64,000 nt of DNA from Paenibacillus luteus. Its GTDB lineage: Bacteria; Bacillota; Bacilli; Paenibacillales; Paenibacillaceae. The stretch covers positions 287,455-351,454 of the forward strand of contig NZ_SKCD01000044.1 in NCBI RefSeq assembly GCF_006542765.1, written 5' to 3'. Shown here piece by piece: positions 51,974 to 61,642 of the stretch (the stretch's first letter is position 1; the number at the start of each line of letters is the position of its first letter). Under the pieces are notes generated by a model. That model worked only from the letters and a program-made list of their open reading frames with translations, was not told the origin of the DNA and ran no database searches. The translations under genes and the position numbers were made by a program.

Positions 51974-53659
51974 ATGAAACAGAAAAAACGGTTTTCAGCT
52001 TTCATCATGATGGTATTAGCTTTTACAGTCGTATTGGCAGCATGCAGCAGCAATAATAATGGAAAGACAACAGAAACGCCATCATCAAAACCTAGCAATA
52101 CCTCGCCGCAGGAAGAGGCGGGATCAGGCGACATTGTGCCATTTGGCGAGCAGCCGCTAGAATTCAGCCTCTATTCCAACTATGACTTCTCTACGCCGAT
52201 CGGTTACGGGGACGATGTAACGAGCAAATGGATGAAGGAAACGATGAAGCTGAATTTAATTGAGATTGGTTCTAACGGAAATGCCAAACAGAAATTCGGC
52301 ACAATGATGGCTGCCAATGAGCTGCCGGATGCGATCATGATGGACCGGGGGTCACCGGAATACAATACGATGGTGAAGAACAAGCTGCTTGTTCCGCTTG
52401 ATGAGTATTACGAGAAATACCCGACACTGCGGAATCTGATCGACGACAGCACCTTTAATATGCTGAAGCACGAGGATGGCCACATTTATGTCATTCCAAA
52501 CTGGTTCGACAGCGAGAAAAATCCTTACAAATATTCAAATACAGGCTGGACTGTAAATCGGAAAATTTATAAAGAGCTTGGCGAACCGGCGCTTGCTACC
52601 TTTGAGGATCTATATGCTTATTTGAAGCAAGTGAAATCAAAATATCCGGATGTCGTTCCGCTCGAAACCGGCATTACGATGAACGGCGTCAATATGCTGT
52701 TTAAGCTTTTCTATACAGGCTATGGCGAAAACCGCACCATCTGGAACATTGGGGATATTCCGAGATTCCCTAATACTGCTACCTCAACGATGGAATCGAT
52801 CTTTAACGATTCGGCTTATAAAGAAGCTTTCGTATGGATGAATAAGCTTTACCGTGAAGGACTAATCACACAGGATATGTTCACGCAGAAGCAAGAACAG
52901 GTCGTCGAGAAGCTGAACTCAGGCAGGCTTGCTATGACAGGCTTCTCCAATATTACAGGTCAAGGCATTACCGCTAATAACATCTTGAAGGCTTCTGACC
53001 CGGATGCCGGCTATGACTATATTCCGTTTCTGGCTGCACCTGAAGTAGATGTAGATTCGGTAAATCCACATACCTTTGGTACATTGGGCTGGAATGTAAA
53101 CGTTATCACTTCTACAGCAAAAGAACCCGAGCGCATCTTTCAATTTTTCGATTGGTTTGCCGGTGCAGAAGGACAGCGCCTAAACTCCTTTGGTCCTCCG
53201 GGGGTACTGTACGACGAAGTCGATGAGAATGGTGCGCCGATTGACAATGAAAGAGCGAAGACGATCTCAGCGGAAGAGAAAGCCAATCTGAAGCTTGGTA
53301 TTTTTAATCCGGAAGGCTCCTGGATGTTCTATGTCATTGGCCATCACAAAAACGCACAAAACCCTGAAACCGCGAACTGGGGCAACGAAGCCAGTGAGTT
53401 TTTTGGCAAGTATGCCAAGGTGAACACCGACCAATTCAACAACATGGTCATCGATCCGAAATCGGATACTGGCATCGTGCAAGAGCAGATTAAGCAAATG
53501 TGGTTCGAATACAACGCTAAGCTGATTTTCGCCAAATCAGATCAAGAATTTGAATCCACTTTTGAGAAGCTGCAAACAGGTGTGAACAAGCTAGGCTATG
53601 ATAAGGTGCTTGAAGCCTACACGAAGGTGTGGCAAGCCAATCTTGAGCTAATGAAATAA
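51974..53659 (+). CDS. Oligosaccharide-binding lipoprotein (LplA type)
   Basis: A 561-residue extracellular solute-binding lipoprotein. The signal peptide ends in LAAC (Cys24) and is followed by a Ser/Asn/Thr-rich linker. The size and motifs (TKNLIEIG-like MKLNLIEIGSNGNAKQKFGT, LPDAIMMDRGSPEYN, TGITMNGVNMLF) are those of the large LplA/YtcQ binding proteins that take up oligosaccharides. ATG 51974 follows AAAGGGGA. It stands behind the two permeases and in front of the glycosidases, with a strong hairpin in between. Confidence 0.92.
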   Translation: MKQKKRFSAFIMMVLAFTVVLAACSSNNNGKTTETPSSKPSNTSPQEEAGSGDIVPFGEQPLEFSLYSNYDFSTPIGYGDDVTSKWMKETMKLNLIEIGSNGNAKQKFGTMMAANELPDAIMMDRGSPEYNTMVKNKLLVPLDEYYEKYPTLRNLIDDSTFNMLKHEDGHIYVIPNWFDSEKNPYKYSNTGWTVNRKIYKELGEPALATFEDLYAYLKQVKSKYPDVVPLETGITMNGVNMLFKLFYTGYGENRTIWNIGDIPRFPNTATSTMESIFNDSAYKEAFVWMNKLYREGLITQDMFTQKQEQVVEKLNSGRLAMTGFSNITGQGITANNILKASDPDAGYDYIPFLAAPEVDVDSVNPHTFGTLGWNVNVITSTAKEPERIFQFFDWFAGAEGQRLNSFGPPGVLYDEVDENGAPIDNERAKTISAEEKANLKLGIFNPEGSWMFYVIGHHKNAQNPETANWGNEASEFFGKYAKVNTDQFNNMVIDPKSDTGIVQEQIKQMWFEYNAKLIFAKSDQEFESTFEKLQTGVNKLGYDKVLEAYTKVWQANLELMK

Positions 53660-53671
53660 ACGGAAGCGAAC

Positions 53672-53713
53672 GGCGGCCGGTTTCCGATCTCGAATCGGGA
53701 GCCGGCCGTCTTT
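53672..53713 (+). terminator. Attenuating hairpin between importer and glycosidase genes
   Basis: A 17-bp stem with three wobbles (GGCGGCCGG… against …CCGGCCGTC), loop CTCGA, followed by TTTATA. The T-run is short, so read-through into the glycosidase genes is likely. Confidence 0.7.
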
Positions 53714-53749
53714 ATAAATGGACACGAACCGTAGGGAGGAAATGAACAG

Positions 53750-55819
53750 ATGATTGACCGCAAAGCTTTGGTTAGTCGCCATAATCCGGTGATTCGCGGA
53801 TTCGACCGATACAGCTGTCTCTCCGTTGGGAACGGCGAATATGCGTTTACCGTGGATGCAACGGGACTGCAAACCTATCCAAAGGAGTATGAGGAGGAGG
53901 GAGTGCCCCTCGGGCACTTCTCGAACTGGGCTTGGCACACGGACCCCAACCCGGAAGGATATCGGATGGAAGATTTTAAATTAACCTATTACGAGACCTT
54001 CAATGGGAGAAGCGTTGGATTTCCTTATATGCCATCCGGTGAGATGACGGAGGAATATAAGTTCCTCAAATTAAATCCACATCGACTTCATCTTGGAAGA
54101 ATTCAGTTCAGCTTGAAGCTGGAGGACGGTGAGCCAGCGCCAAAGGAGCATTTGACTGGTACCGAGCAGGTATTGGATTTGTGGAGCGGAGTGATAACAA
54201 GCCGGTTTCAGCTTGCGGGAAAGCAGACCACGGTTCAAACCTGCTGCCACCCCGAGAAGGACATGATAGCGATCCATGTGGAATCCGAGCTGATCCGCAC
54301 AGGCCAGCTGCAAGTTGCTTTTCACTTTCCCTATGGAGAGTGGAGCCGGACTGGCGTGAATTGGGGCAACCCGGAAGGGCATCGAACCGACATAACGGCG
54401 GGAAGCAGCGCGAGCGCTTGCCTAGTTCGAGAGATGGATCAAACGAGCGTTGCCGCACAGATTTTGTGGTCAGCTGGCAAGCTAGTCCGGGACGGGGAAG
54501 ATGCGCATCGCTTCTTGTTCATTCCAGATCCTATGAGCGAGTCTTTTGATCTGAGTTTTCATTCCGTACCGACAATCTCCAAAGCCGGGGCTGTGAATTT
54601 TCAGGAAACGCTGACCGCCAGCGCTCTGTACTGGGAAGGCTTCTGGAGCAGGGGAGCCGCCGTTGAACTCATTGAAAGCAGCGATAAGCGTGCATCGGAG
54701 CTGGAGCGGAGAATCATTTTATCCCAGTATTTGACCGCCATTCAATCATCGGGATCGCTCCCTCCACAGGAATCCGGGCTTACGCATAACAGCTGGGCAG
54801 GGAAATTTCATTTGGAGATGCATTGGTGGCATGCCGTGCATTTCGCCTACTGGAACCGCCATGACTTGCTGGAAAACAGTTTGGCTTGGTATGGCAGCAT
54901 TTTGGGAAAAGCACAGGAAACAGCAGCATTTCAAGGGTATGAGGGCGCACGCTGGCCAAAATGCGTTCCGCCTGATGGCGTAAATGCTCCTTGTTATATC
55001 GAACCGTTTCTGGTCTGGCAGCAGCCGCATCCCATCTATTATGCGGAACTGATTCACCGGATAACAGGCAGCAGTGAAACTTTGGCGCATTACGCTGAAA
55101 TCGTCTTCGAGACGGCGGCCTTTATGGCCTCCTATGCCGAATGGGATGAGACGAATCAACGGTATGTGCTGGGCGCGCCAATCGCTCCTGCACAAGAGAT
55201 TTACGATCATGCAACCACGATGAATCCAACGTTCGAGCTATCTTATTGGAGCTTCGGACTATCCACAGCGAATGCTTGGAAGGAAAAGCTGGGACAACCA
55301 CGGGTAGAGCTGTGGGACCATGTTATTGCCCATCTATCTCCACTGCCTGTTGTTGAGGGATTATATGTCGCAGCGGAGACAGCCAGCAATACTTTTACAG
55401 AGAAAGCCGGACTGAAGGATCATCCCACGATGCTTGCTCCGCTTGGGCTGCTTCCCGGTTGTATGGTGGACGAAGAGACGATGCGCCGTACGCTTGAACA
55501 GGTCGTACAGCAGTGGGACTGGGACGCAACATGGGGCTGGGATTACCCAATGGCGGCGATGACGGCAGCGCGGCTTGGCGAAGGGAAGTTGGCCTTGGAT
55601 TTGCTGCTGATGGACAAAAAGACGAATACCTTCTTGCCGAACGGCCATAATTACCAGCGCCTGCAGCTGCCAACTTATTTGCCTGGAAACGGCGGCTTGC
55701 TTACAACGGTAGCTATGATGGCCGCAGGCTGGGACGGTGGGCCAGACCTTGCAGCTCCTGGATTTCCTCAGGACGGTACGTGGACCGTACGGCATGAAGG
55801 ACTTATAAAGATGATTTAA
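53750..55819 (+). CDS. Putative six-hairpin glycosidase, unassigned family
   Basis: A 689-residue cytosolic protein. The N-terminal half (IRGFDRYSCLSVGNGEYAF, then beta-rich) resembles the beta-sandwich of GH65/GH95-type enzymes. The C-terminal half has the repeated helical hairpins of an (alpha/alpha)6 barrel, with HNSWAGKFHLEMHWWHAVHF (from His346), ARWPKCVPPDG and a tryptophan-rich QQWDWDATWGWDYPMAA. Acidic residues in these segments are candidate catalysts; I cannot assign a CAZy family with confidence. There is no signal peptide. It sits between the importer and the GH95 gene, so it probably acts on the imported oligosaccharide. GGGAGG precedes the ATG. Confidence 0.7.
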   Translation: MIDRKALVSRHNPVIRGFDRYSCLSVGNGEYAFTVDATGLQTYPKEYEEEGVPLGHFSNWAWHTDPNPEGYRMEDFKLTYYETFNGRSVGFPYMPSGEMTEEYKFLKLNPHRLHLGRIQFSLKLEDGEPAPKEHLTGTEQVLDLWSGVITSRFQLAGKQTTVQTCCHPEKDMIAIHVESELIRTGQLQVAFHFPYGEWSRTGVNWGNPEGHRTDITAGSSASACLVREMDQTSVAAQILWSAGKLVRDGEDAHRFLFIPDPMSESFDLSFHSVPTISKAGAVNFQETLTASALYWEGFWSRGAAVELIESSDKRASELERRIILSQYLTAIQSSGSLPPQESGLTHNSWAGKFHLEMHWWHAVHFAYWNRHDLLENSLAWYGSILGKAQETAAFQGYEGARWPKCVPPDGVNAPCYIEPFLVWQQPHPIYYAELIHRITGSSETLAHYAEIVFETAAFMASYAEWDETNQRYVLGAPIAPAQEIYDHATTMNPTFELSYWSFGLSTANAWKEKLGQPRVELWDHVIAHLSPLPVVEGLYVAAETASNTFTEKAGLKDHPTMLAPLGLLPGCMVDEETMRRTLEQVVQQWDWDATWGWDYPMAAMTAARLGEGKLALDLLLMDKKTNTFLPNGHNYQRLQLPTYLPGNGGLLTTVAMMAAGWDGGPDLAAPGFPQDGTWTVRHEGLIKMI

Positions 55820-55843
55820 ACCAACCGCTTGGAGGAGAGCCAG

Positions 55844-58273
55844 ATGGATTCGAACGAATGGAAGCTATGGTACGAGCGCCCGGCTGAGGATTGGGTCGAG
55901 GCGCTGCCGATCGGAAACGGCCGGCTCGGAGGAATGGTGTTCGGCGGGACCAGACACGAGCACATCCAGCTCAATGAGGATACCTTGTGGTCCGGATACC
56001 CCCGTGATTCATCTGCTTATGATGCAAAGCCTTACTTGGAGAAGGTTCGGGCTCTGGTTGCGGAGGGCAGCTATGCCAAGGCGCAGCAAATGATTGAGGA
56101 GAACATGCTTGGTCCATGGAATGACTGCTATCAGGCCATGGGTGATCTGCATATCGCCTTTGCAGGCGGTGATAGCTTTGCAGATTACCGCCGCGGTGAC
56201 GAGCCGATCCATTATCGGCGCGAGCTGAATTTGGCAACGGCAGTCGCAGCGACGGAGTTCAGCTTAAGCGGTGTGAGCTTTAAGAGGGAGTCCTTCGTAT
56301 CGGCTGTCGATCAAGTCATGGTAATTCGGCTTACAGCTGACAAGCCAGGCAAATTGAATTGTCAGCTGTCGCTGAGCAGCCCACTCAATCATGCAGTGTA
56401 CAAAGCTGGCGCCGATCTTATTTCACTTAGCGGTCAGGCGCCAAGCTACACCGAGCCCTATGCTTACCGCATTGCTGAGCCTGTTCGATTTGAGGAAAAC
56501 AAGGGCTTGACGTTTGGAATCGAGCTGAAAGCATTCATTGAAGAGGGACATCTGGAGGTAACTGGCGGTCGCATTCTCATTAGCGGAGCAAGCGCGGTGA
56601 CACTGCTGCTCAGTGCGGCGACCAGCTTCAATGGTTTTGACAAGGACCCGCATCCGGACGCGGAGGGCAAAGATCCGCTGCTCGCATGCAGGCATCAGCT
56701 GCAAGAGGCGGCAGTCTACACGTACGAGGAACTGAGGAGCCGGCATATCGCCGATCATAGCGAGTTATTTAATAGAATGGATCTTTCACTTGGCGATGGA
56801 GGCTGTTCAGACCTGCCGACGGATGAGCGGATTTTGAAGCTGCGGGAAGGGCAGGAGGACCACTCGCTGGCAGCATTATTTTTCCAATATGGCCGTTACC
56901 TGCTCATAGCGAGTTCCCGCCCAGGCACGCAGCCGGCCACGCTGCAAGGGATATGGAATGAGATGACGCGTCCTCCCTGGCAGTGTAATTATACGACCAA
57001 TATCAATGTGCAGATGAACTACTGGCATGCCGAGGCTTGCAATCTGTCAGAATGTCATTTGCCTTTGTTCGATATGCTTGACGATTTAAGAATTACCGGA
57101 GCAAAAATGGTCATGGAGGATTACGGCTGCCGCGGCTGGACAGCTCACCATGGCGTCGATTTGTGGAGAGTTGCCGCGCCTTCCGGAGGACCATCGAAAG
57201 GTCCGGCAAGTTGGGCTTTTTGGCCAATGGCGGGACCTTGGCTCGCGCAGCATCCCTGGGAGCATTATCAATTCAGCAAGGACAAGGTTTTTCTGGCTGA
57301 ACGTGCTTATCCGATCATGAAGGAAGCGGCATTGTTTTGTCTGGATTGGCTCGTTGAAGATCAGGAGGGACGCTTGGTCACGAATCCTTCGACGTCGCCG
57401 GAGAACACGTTTATTGCTCCGGATGGCCAGAGAAGCGCTGTAAGCACCAGCTCAACGATGGATGTGGCACTGATTAGGGAATTGTTTACGAATTGCATGG
57501 AGGCTATTGGCATCCTGGAGGAAGACGAAGCTTTCGGCCTTGAACTGAGACAAGCAAGAGAGAGGTTGCTTCCGCTGCGCATTGGCAAGCATGGCCAGCT
57601 GCAGGAATGGTCAGAGGATTTCGAGGAGGCAGAGCCGGGCCATCGGCATACCGCACATTTGTATCCCCTTCACCCTGGACAAGAAATCAGTCCGAGAACG
57701 ACGCCTGCGCTGGCCGAGGCTTGCCTTACGACGCTGCGTCGTCGTCATGCGCATGAGGGCGAGGATGCCATCGGCTGGTGCTATGCCTGGATGGTGAATC
57801 AATATGCACGGCTGGGGGATGCTCAAATGGCGCATAGCTATTTGATCAAACTGCTGAAAAATCCTTACTCTAATCTGTTTAACGCGCATCGCCATCCGAA
57901 GCTGACCTTTTATCCGCTCACCATAGAAGCCAATTTTGGCGGTACCGCAGGCATCGCGGAGATGCTGCTGCAGAGTCATTTGAATGAGCTGCATTTGCTG
58001 CCCGCACTTCCCAATGAATGGTCTAGCGGCTATATCAGAGGCTTGCGTGCAAGGGGCGGGTTTGAGGTTGCGATGGAATGGAAGTCTGGCCAGCTGCAGC
58101 GAGTTTCGATTCGTTCCCAAAGCGGCGAGAATTGTCGGGTTCGGACACCCATGCCGATGAGGCTTGCAGGGGCAGCTTGCCCAAGTGATCCTCTTCAAGA
58201 GGGCAGGGAATCGGAAGTGCTGTTCTTCCCTACCGTACCTGGTGAAGTATACGAGCTTTATCCGCTGAGCTAA
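55844..58273 (+). CDS. Glycoside hydrolase family 95 (alpha-L-fucosidase/alpha-L-galactosidase)
   Basis: An 809-residue GH95 enzyme. It opens with the family hallmark WYERPAEDWVEALPIGNGRL, GGMVFGG and QLNEDTLWSGYP. The catalytic region shows the paired asparagines Asn386 and Asn388 (NINVQMNYW) that activate the base in this inverting family, the general acid in SPEN (Glu520) and HRHTAHLYPLHPG. Known members remove alpha-1,2-L-fucose or L-galactose from the non-reducing end. ATG 55844 follows GGAGGAG; the frame could start at TTG 55829. No signal peptide is present, so it works inside the cell. Confidence 0.93.
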   Translation: MDSNEWKLWYERPAEDWVEALPIGNGRLGGMVFGGTRHEHIQLNEDTLWSGYPRDSSAYDAKPYLEKVRALVAEGSYAKAQQMIEENMLGPWNDCYQAMGDLHIAFAGGDSFADYRRGDEPIHYRRELNLATAVAATEFSLSGVSFKRESFVSAVDQVMVIRLTADKPGKLNCQLSLSSPLNHAVYKAGADLISLSGQAPSYTEPYAYRIAEPVRFEENKGLTFGIELKAFIEEGHLEVTGGRILISGASAVTLLLSAATSFNGFDKDPHPDAEGKDPLLACRHQLQEAAVYTYEELRSRHIADHSELFNRMDLSLGDGGCSDLPTDERILKLREGQEDHSLAALFFQYGRYLLIASSRPGTQPATLQGIWNEMTRPPWQCNYTTNINVQMNYWHAEACNLSECHLPLFDMLDDLRITGAKMVMEDYGCRGWTAHHGVDLWRVAAPSGGPSKGPASWAFWPMAGPWLAQHPWEHYQFSKDKVFLAERAYPIMKEAALFCLDWLVEDQEGRLVTNPSTSPENTFIAPDGQRSAVSTSSTMDVALIRELFTNCMEAIGILEEDEAFGLELRQARERLLPLRIGKHGQLQEWSEDFEEAEPGHRHTAHLYPLHPGQEISPRTTPALAEACLTTLRRRHAHEGEDAIGWCYAWMVNQYARLGDAQMAHSYLIKLLKNPYSNLFNAHRHPKLTFYPLTIEANFGGTAGIAEMLLQSHLNELHLLPALPNEWSSGYIRGLRARGGFEVAMEWKSGQLQRVSIRSQSGENCRVRTPMPMRLAGAACPSDPLQEGRESEVLFFPTVPGEVYELYPLS

Positions 58274-58368
58274 CCAGAAGGCTGCTTGATTGAGGCTTGC
58301 GGGAGCTAGAAACAAACGCAGGATCAAGTGGTGGGTCATAATCAAACAACGGCTAAAGGAGCTGCAAC

Positions 58369-61300
58369 ATGACAATCAATGAGCTTCGAGATTGGGAAAA
58401 CCTTGAGGTGCTGAGCCGGAACTTAGAACGGCCGCATGCTCATTTTATCCCTTATGCGGATAGAGATGCAGCCATGCAGGGGGAGGGTAATGACAGCCCT
58501 TATGCGATGCAGTTAAATGGCAGTTGGCCGTTTTATTACGCAGAATCGCCATCCGAAGCTCCGGATGGGTTCTATGAGAAAGGGTTCAATTGCGAGAATT
58601 GGGAGCAGATTTCCGTTCCCGGCAATTGGCAAATGCATGGTTATGGTCGTCCGCTGTACAGCAGCAGTAAGTATCCATTCCCGATGGAGCCGCCGCTGGT
58701 ACCGGACCGAAATCCGACTGGCTGTTATTTAAAAACTTTTACGGTGCCGGACATGTGGGCTGAACGGCGAATCTATTTGACGTTTGAGGGTGTAGATTCT
58801 GCTTTTCATGTATGGATCAACGGCGAGTTGGCGGGTTATAGCCAAGGAAGCCATATGCCTTCTGAATTCGACATCACGGCTCTTGCACAGCCAGGCGAAA
58901 ATAGGTTGGCTGTACGCGTATATCAATGGTCGGATGGAAGTTATTTGGAGGATCAGGACAAATGGCGGCTGAGTGGGATTTTCCGGGATGTCCATTTACT
59001 TGCAAGGTCGGAGCAGCATATTCGCGATGTGGCTGTTACGACGAAGCTGGATGCTGCTTACGCGGATGCAGAACTGGATGTTGAAGTATCGGTTTGCAAC
59101 CGATCCATGGACGAGGACGTGACGCGCCTCCTGCATGTAACGCTGATTGATCCCGAGGGTCATATCGTGCTTGACGATACGGAAATGGGAGGCTTTCGGC
59201 TGGCAGCCGGAGGGGAAGAGACGACTGTTCTGAAGCTGCCTGTTGCAGCGCCGTTCAAATGGAGTGCAGAGACGCCAAGCTTATATACGTTGCTGCTGAC
59301 GCTGCATGGCGGACTGGAGCAAGCAGAGGAAACCGTGCGGCTAAAGGTTGGCTTTCGTTCTGTAGAAATCAGGCAAGGCGAGCTCCTCGTGAATGGCCGG
59401 TCGGTTATTTTGAAGGGCGTTAACCGGAATGAATTTGATCCAAGGCTAGGTTTTGTCGTGACGGAGGAGATGATGCTTGGGGATATCGTGCTGATGAAGC
59501 AGCATAACATTAACTCGGTTCGCGCTTCACACTATCCAAATGATACGCGATGGCTTGATTTATGTGACGAATACGGGCTTTATGTGATGGACGAAGCGGA
59601 TATTGAAACGCATGGTTTTCATTTTATCGGCAACGAGGGGCACTTATCCCAAGACCCTACATGGGAGAGGGCGTATTTGGACCGTCTCGTTCGAATGGTG
59701 GAGCGGGATAAAAACTATCCTTCGATTATTATATGGTCGCTCGGCAATGAGTCGGGATTTGGCTGCAACCAGGATACGCTGGCCGCTTGGGTTCGGCGCC
59801 ATGAACCGACAAGACCGATTCATTATGAACGGGCGTATGACGCAGAACTGGTCGATATCGTAAGTGCAATGTATCCGTCCGTTGATACGGTCATTAAGGA
59901 AGGGATGAATACGACGGAGCAAAGGCCCTACCTGATGTGTGAATATGCGCATGCCATGGGCAATTCGGTTGGCAACTTGAAGGAGTATTGGGACGCTATC
60001 TACCATTATCCTCGTTTGCTCGGTGGACATATCTGGGAGTGGGCGGATCACGGGATCGTCCGGCAGTTGGAAACGGGTGACGAATGTTACGCCTACGGTG
60101 GAGACTTCGGCGATTATCCGAACGCCGGGACTTTCTGCCTTGACGGCTTGCTGTTTCCGGACCGTGGCTTGAAGGCTTCGATTTTGGAGCTGAAAAAAGT
60201 TATCGAGCCCGTAGCGGCGGAGTGGGAAAATCAAACAGCAGGCACAATTAAGCTGACAAATCGATATGATTTTGTGGATATGAGCCATTTACGGGCAATC
60301 TGGTCGCTGCGAAGGGATGGGGAGGAGCTGGAGCGGGGGGAGCTAGACTTGCCTGTGATTCCTGCCCGCACGCAAGGAAAGTTGACCATTCCCTATACGA
60401 CTGGCCTGCTGGAGCAGAAAGGTGAATGCTGGATTCATATTAGCTTCACGCTTTGCGAGAATGTGCTTTGGGCAAGCAGCGGTTATGAGGTCGCGTGGGC
60501 CGATTTGATGCTGGCTCCCATGCCGAACAAGCAGCTAGAACAACATGTTGTGCCAACCGGCCGATGGGCAAAGCTTGCCGTAGCTCAGACAGAACAGGAC
60601 ATTGCGGTAACCGAGACGGAACGGGATATTTCGGTAACGGGGCAAAGGTTTGAGCTGGGTTTCTGTAAGCGAAGCGGAACGATCAGCCGCTGGTCATACG
60701 AGGGGATGCCGCTTATTTCAAGCGGTCCGCGGCTTAACCTATGGCGGGCGCCTTTGGATAACGACGTGCATCTAAAGAAGGAGTGGATGGCTGCGGGCTA
60801 TGACCAGCTGCGGCAGGTGACGAGATCCGTTTCGATGGATCAGACTGTGGATGGCGCGCTGAGCATCCAAGCGACGTTTGCGCATGGCGCAGATGGACTA
60901 GGCATGTGTTTTCATTCGGAATCGCTCTATACGGTGTATGAAAGCGGAGAAATAACGGTAACTACCCGTTTATATCCCTTGGAGCGCAAAAGCGTGCCTG
61001 AGCGCGCGCGGACCGGGCTGCATTTGGATGTGATGGTGGCGGCGAGCTCGCCATTTCGCGCAGAGCTTCCTCCACTGCCTAGATTCGGCATTCAGCTTGA
61101 AATGCCGGAGGGCTTTGATCGTTTTGATTGGTATGGACTTGGGCCTCATGAATGTTATGCGGACCGTAAAGAGAGCGGCAAGCTGGGCATTTATGGCGGC
61201 ACAGTGCAGGAACAGTTCGTTCCTTATATCAAGCCCCAAGAAAATGGGAGCAAGGCTGATGTGCGCTGGGCTGTCATCTCCCATCCGTCAGGCATCGGGC

Positions 61301-61584
61301 TGATGATGGCGGGCGAGCAGGTTATGCAAGCTGGGGTGCATCACTACAAGGCGGAGGATTTAGCTGCAGCGACACATGTGCATAAGCTCGCAAGGCGCAA
61401 GGAAACGATTGTCAGCCTCGATGCGAGGCAAAGCGGAATCGGCAACCACAGCTGCGGCTATGCACCTACACTGCCGCAATATTTAGTGGAAGCAGGCGAG
61501 CAAGCCTTTACTTATCGGTTAAAGCCGTTCGCTATGGATGAAAGTTCTCCGATGGAAATGAGCAAGCAACCGCCTGGCTTCTAA
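58369..61584 (+). CDS. lacZ: Beta-galactosidase, GH2 (LacZ type)
   Basis: A 1071-residue enzyme with the five-domain LacZ layout: sugar-binding domain (VPGNWQMHGYGRPLYSS), immunoglobulin-like domain, TIM barrel with acid/base Glu461 (WSLGNESGFG) and nucleophile Glu525 (LMCEYAHAMGNSVG), and the C-terminal small-chain domain (LNLWRAPLDND, FDWYGLGPHECYADRK). It is cytosolic and retaining, hydrolysing terminal beta-D-galactosides. AAAGGAG precedes the ATG. It lies 95 bases after GH95, without a clear terminator between. Confidence 0.94.
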   Translation: MTINELRDWENLEVLSRNLERPHAHFIPYADRDAAMQGEGNDSPYAMQLNGSWPFYYAESPSEAPDGFYEKGFNCENWEQISVPGNWQMHGYGRPLYSSSKYPFPMEPPLVPDRNPTGCYLKTFTVPDMWAERRIYLTFEGVDSAFHVWINGELAGYSQGSHMPSEFDITALAQPGENRLAVRVYQWSDGSYLEDQDKWRLSGIFRDVHLLARSEQHIRDVAVTTKLDAAYADAELDVEVSVCNRSMDEDVTRLLHVTLIDPEGHIVLDDTEMGGFRLAAGGEETTVLKLPVAAPFKWSAETPSLYTLLLTLHGGLEQAEETVRLKVGFRSVEIRQGELLVNGRSVILKGVNRNEFDPRLGFVVTEEMMLGDIVLMKQHNINSVRASHYPNDTRWLDLCDEYGLYVMDEADIETHGFHFIGNEGHLSQDPTWERAYLDRLVRMVERDKNYPSIIIWSLGNESGFGCNQDTLAAWVRRHEPTRPIHYERAYDAELVDIVSAMYPSVDTVIKEGMNTTEQRPYLMCEYAHAMGNSVGNLKEYWDAIYHYPRLLGGHIWEWADHGIVRQLETGDECYAYGGDFGDYPNAGTFCLDGLLFPDRGLKASILELKKVIEPVAAEWENQTAGTIKLTNRYDFVDMSHLRAIWSLRRDGEELERGELDLPVIPARTQGKLTIPYTTGLLEQKGECWIHISFTLCENVLWASSGYEVAWADLMLAPMPNKQLEQHVVPTGRWAKLAVAQTEQDIAVTETERDISVTGQRFELGFCKRSGTISRWSYEGMPLISSGPRLNLWRAPLDNDVHLKKEWMAAGYDQLRQVTRSVSMDQTVDGALSIQATFAHGADGLGMCFHSESLYTVYESGEITVTTRLYPLERKSVPERARTGLHLDVMVAASSPFRAELPPLPRFGIQLEMPEGFDRFDWYGLGPHECYADRKESGKLGIYGGTVQEQFVPYIKPQENGSKADVRWAVISHPSGIGLMMAGEQVMQAGVHHYKAEDLAAATHVHKLARRKETIVSLDARQSGIGNHSCGYAPTLPQYLVEAGEQAFTYRLKPFAMDESSPMEMSKQPPGF

Positions 61585-61642
61585 AGAAGTCAGGTAAGAG
61601 AGAGAATGGACCTGATCAAAATGGAGCGAGGAGAGATATTGA

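Noticed and set aside
57611..58375. A 254-codon minus-strand frame inside GH95
   Set aside because: It is a long antisense frame opposite conserved GH95 motifs, without ribosome site or recognisable domain.
59644..60288. A 214-codon minus-strand frame inside lacZ
   Set aside because: It lies opposite the catalytic region of GH2 and has no supporting start signal.
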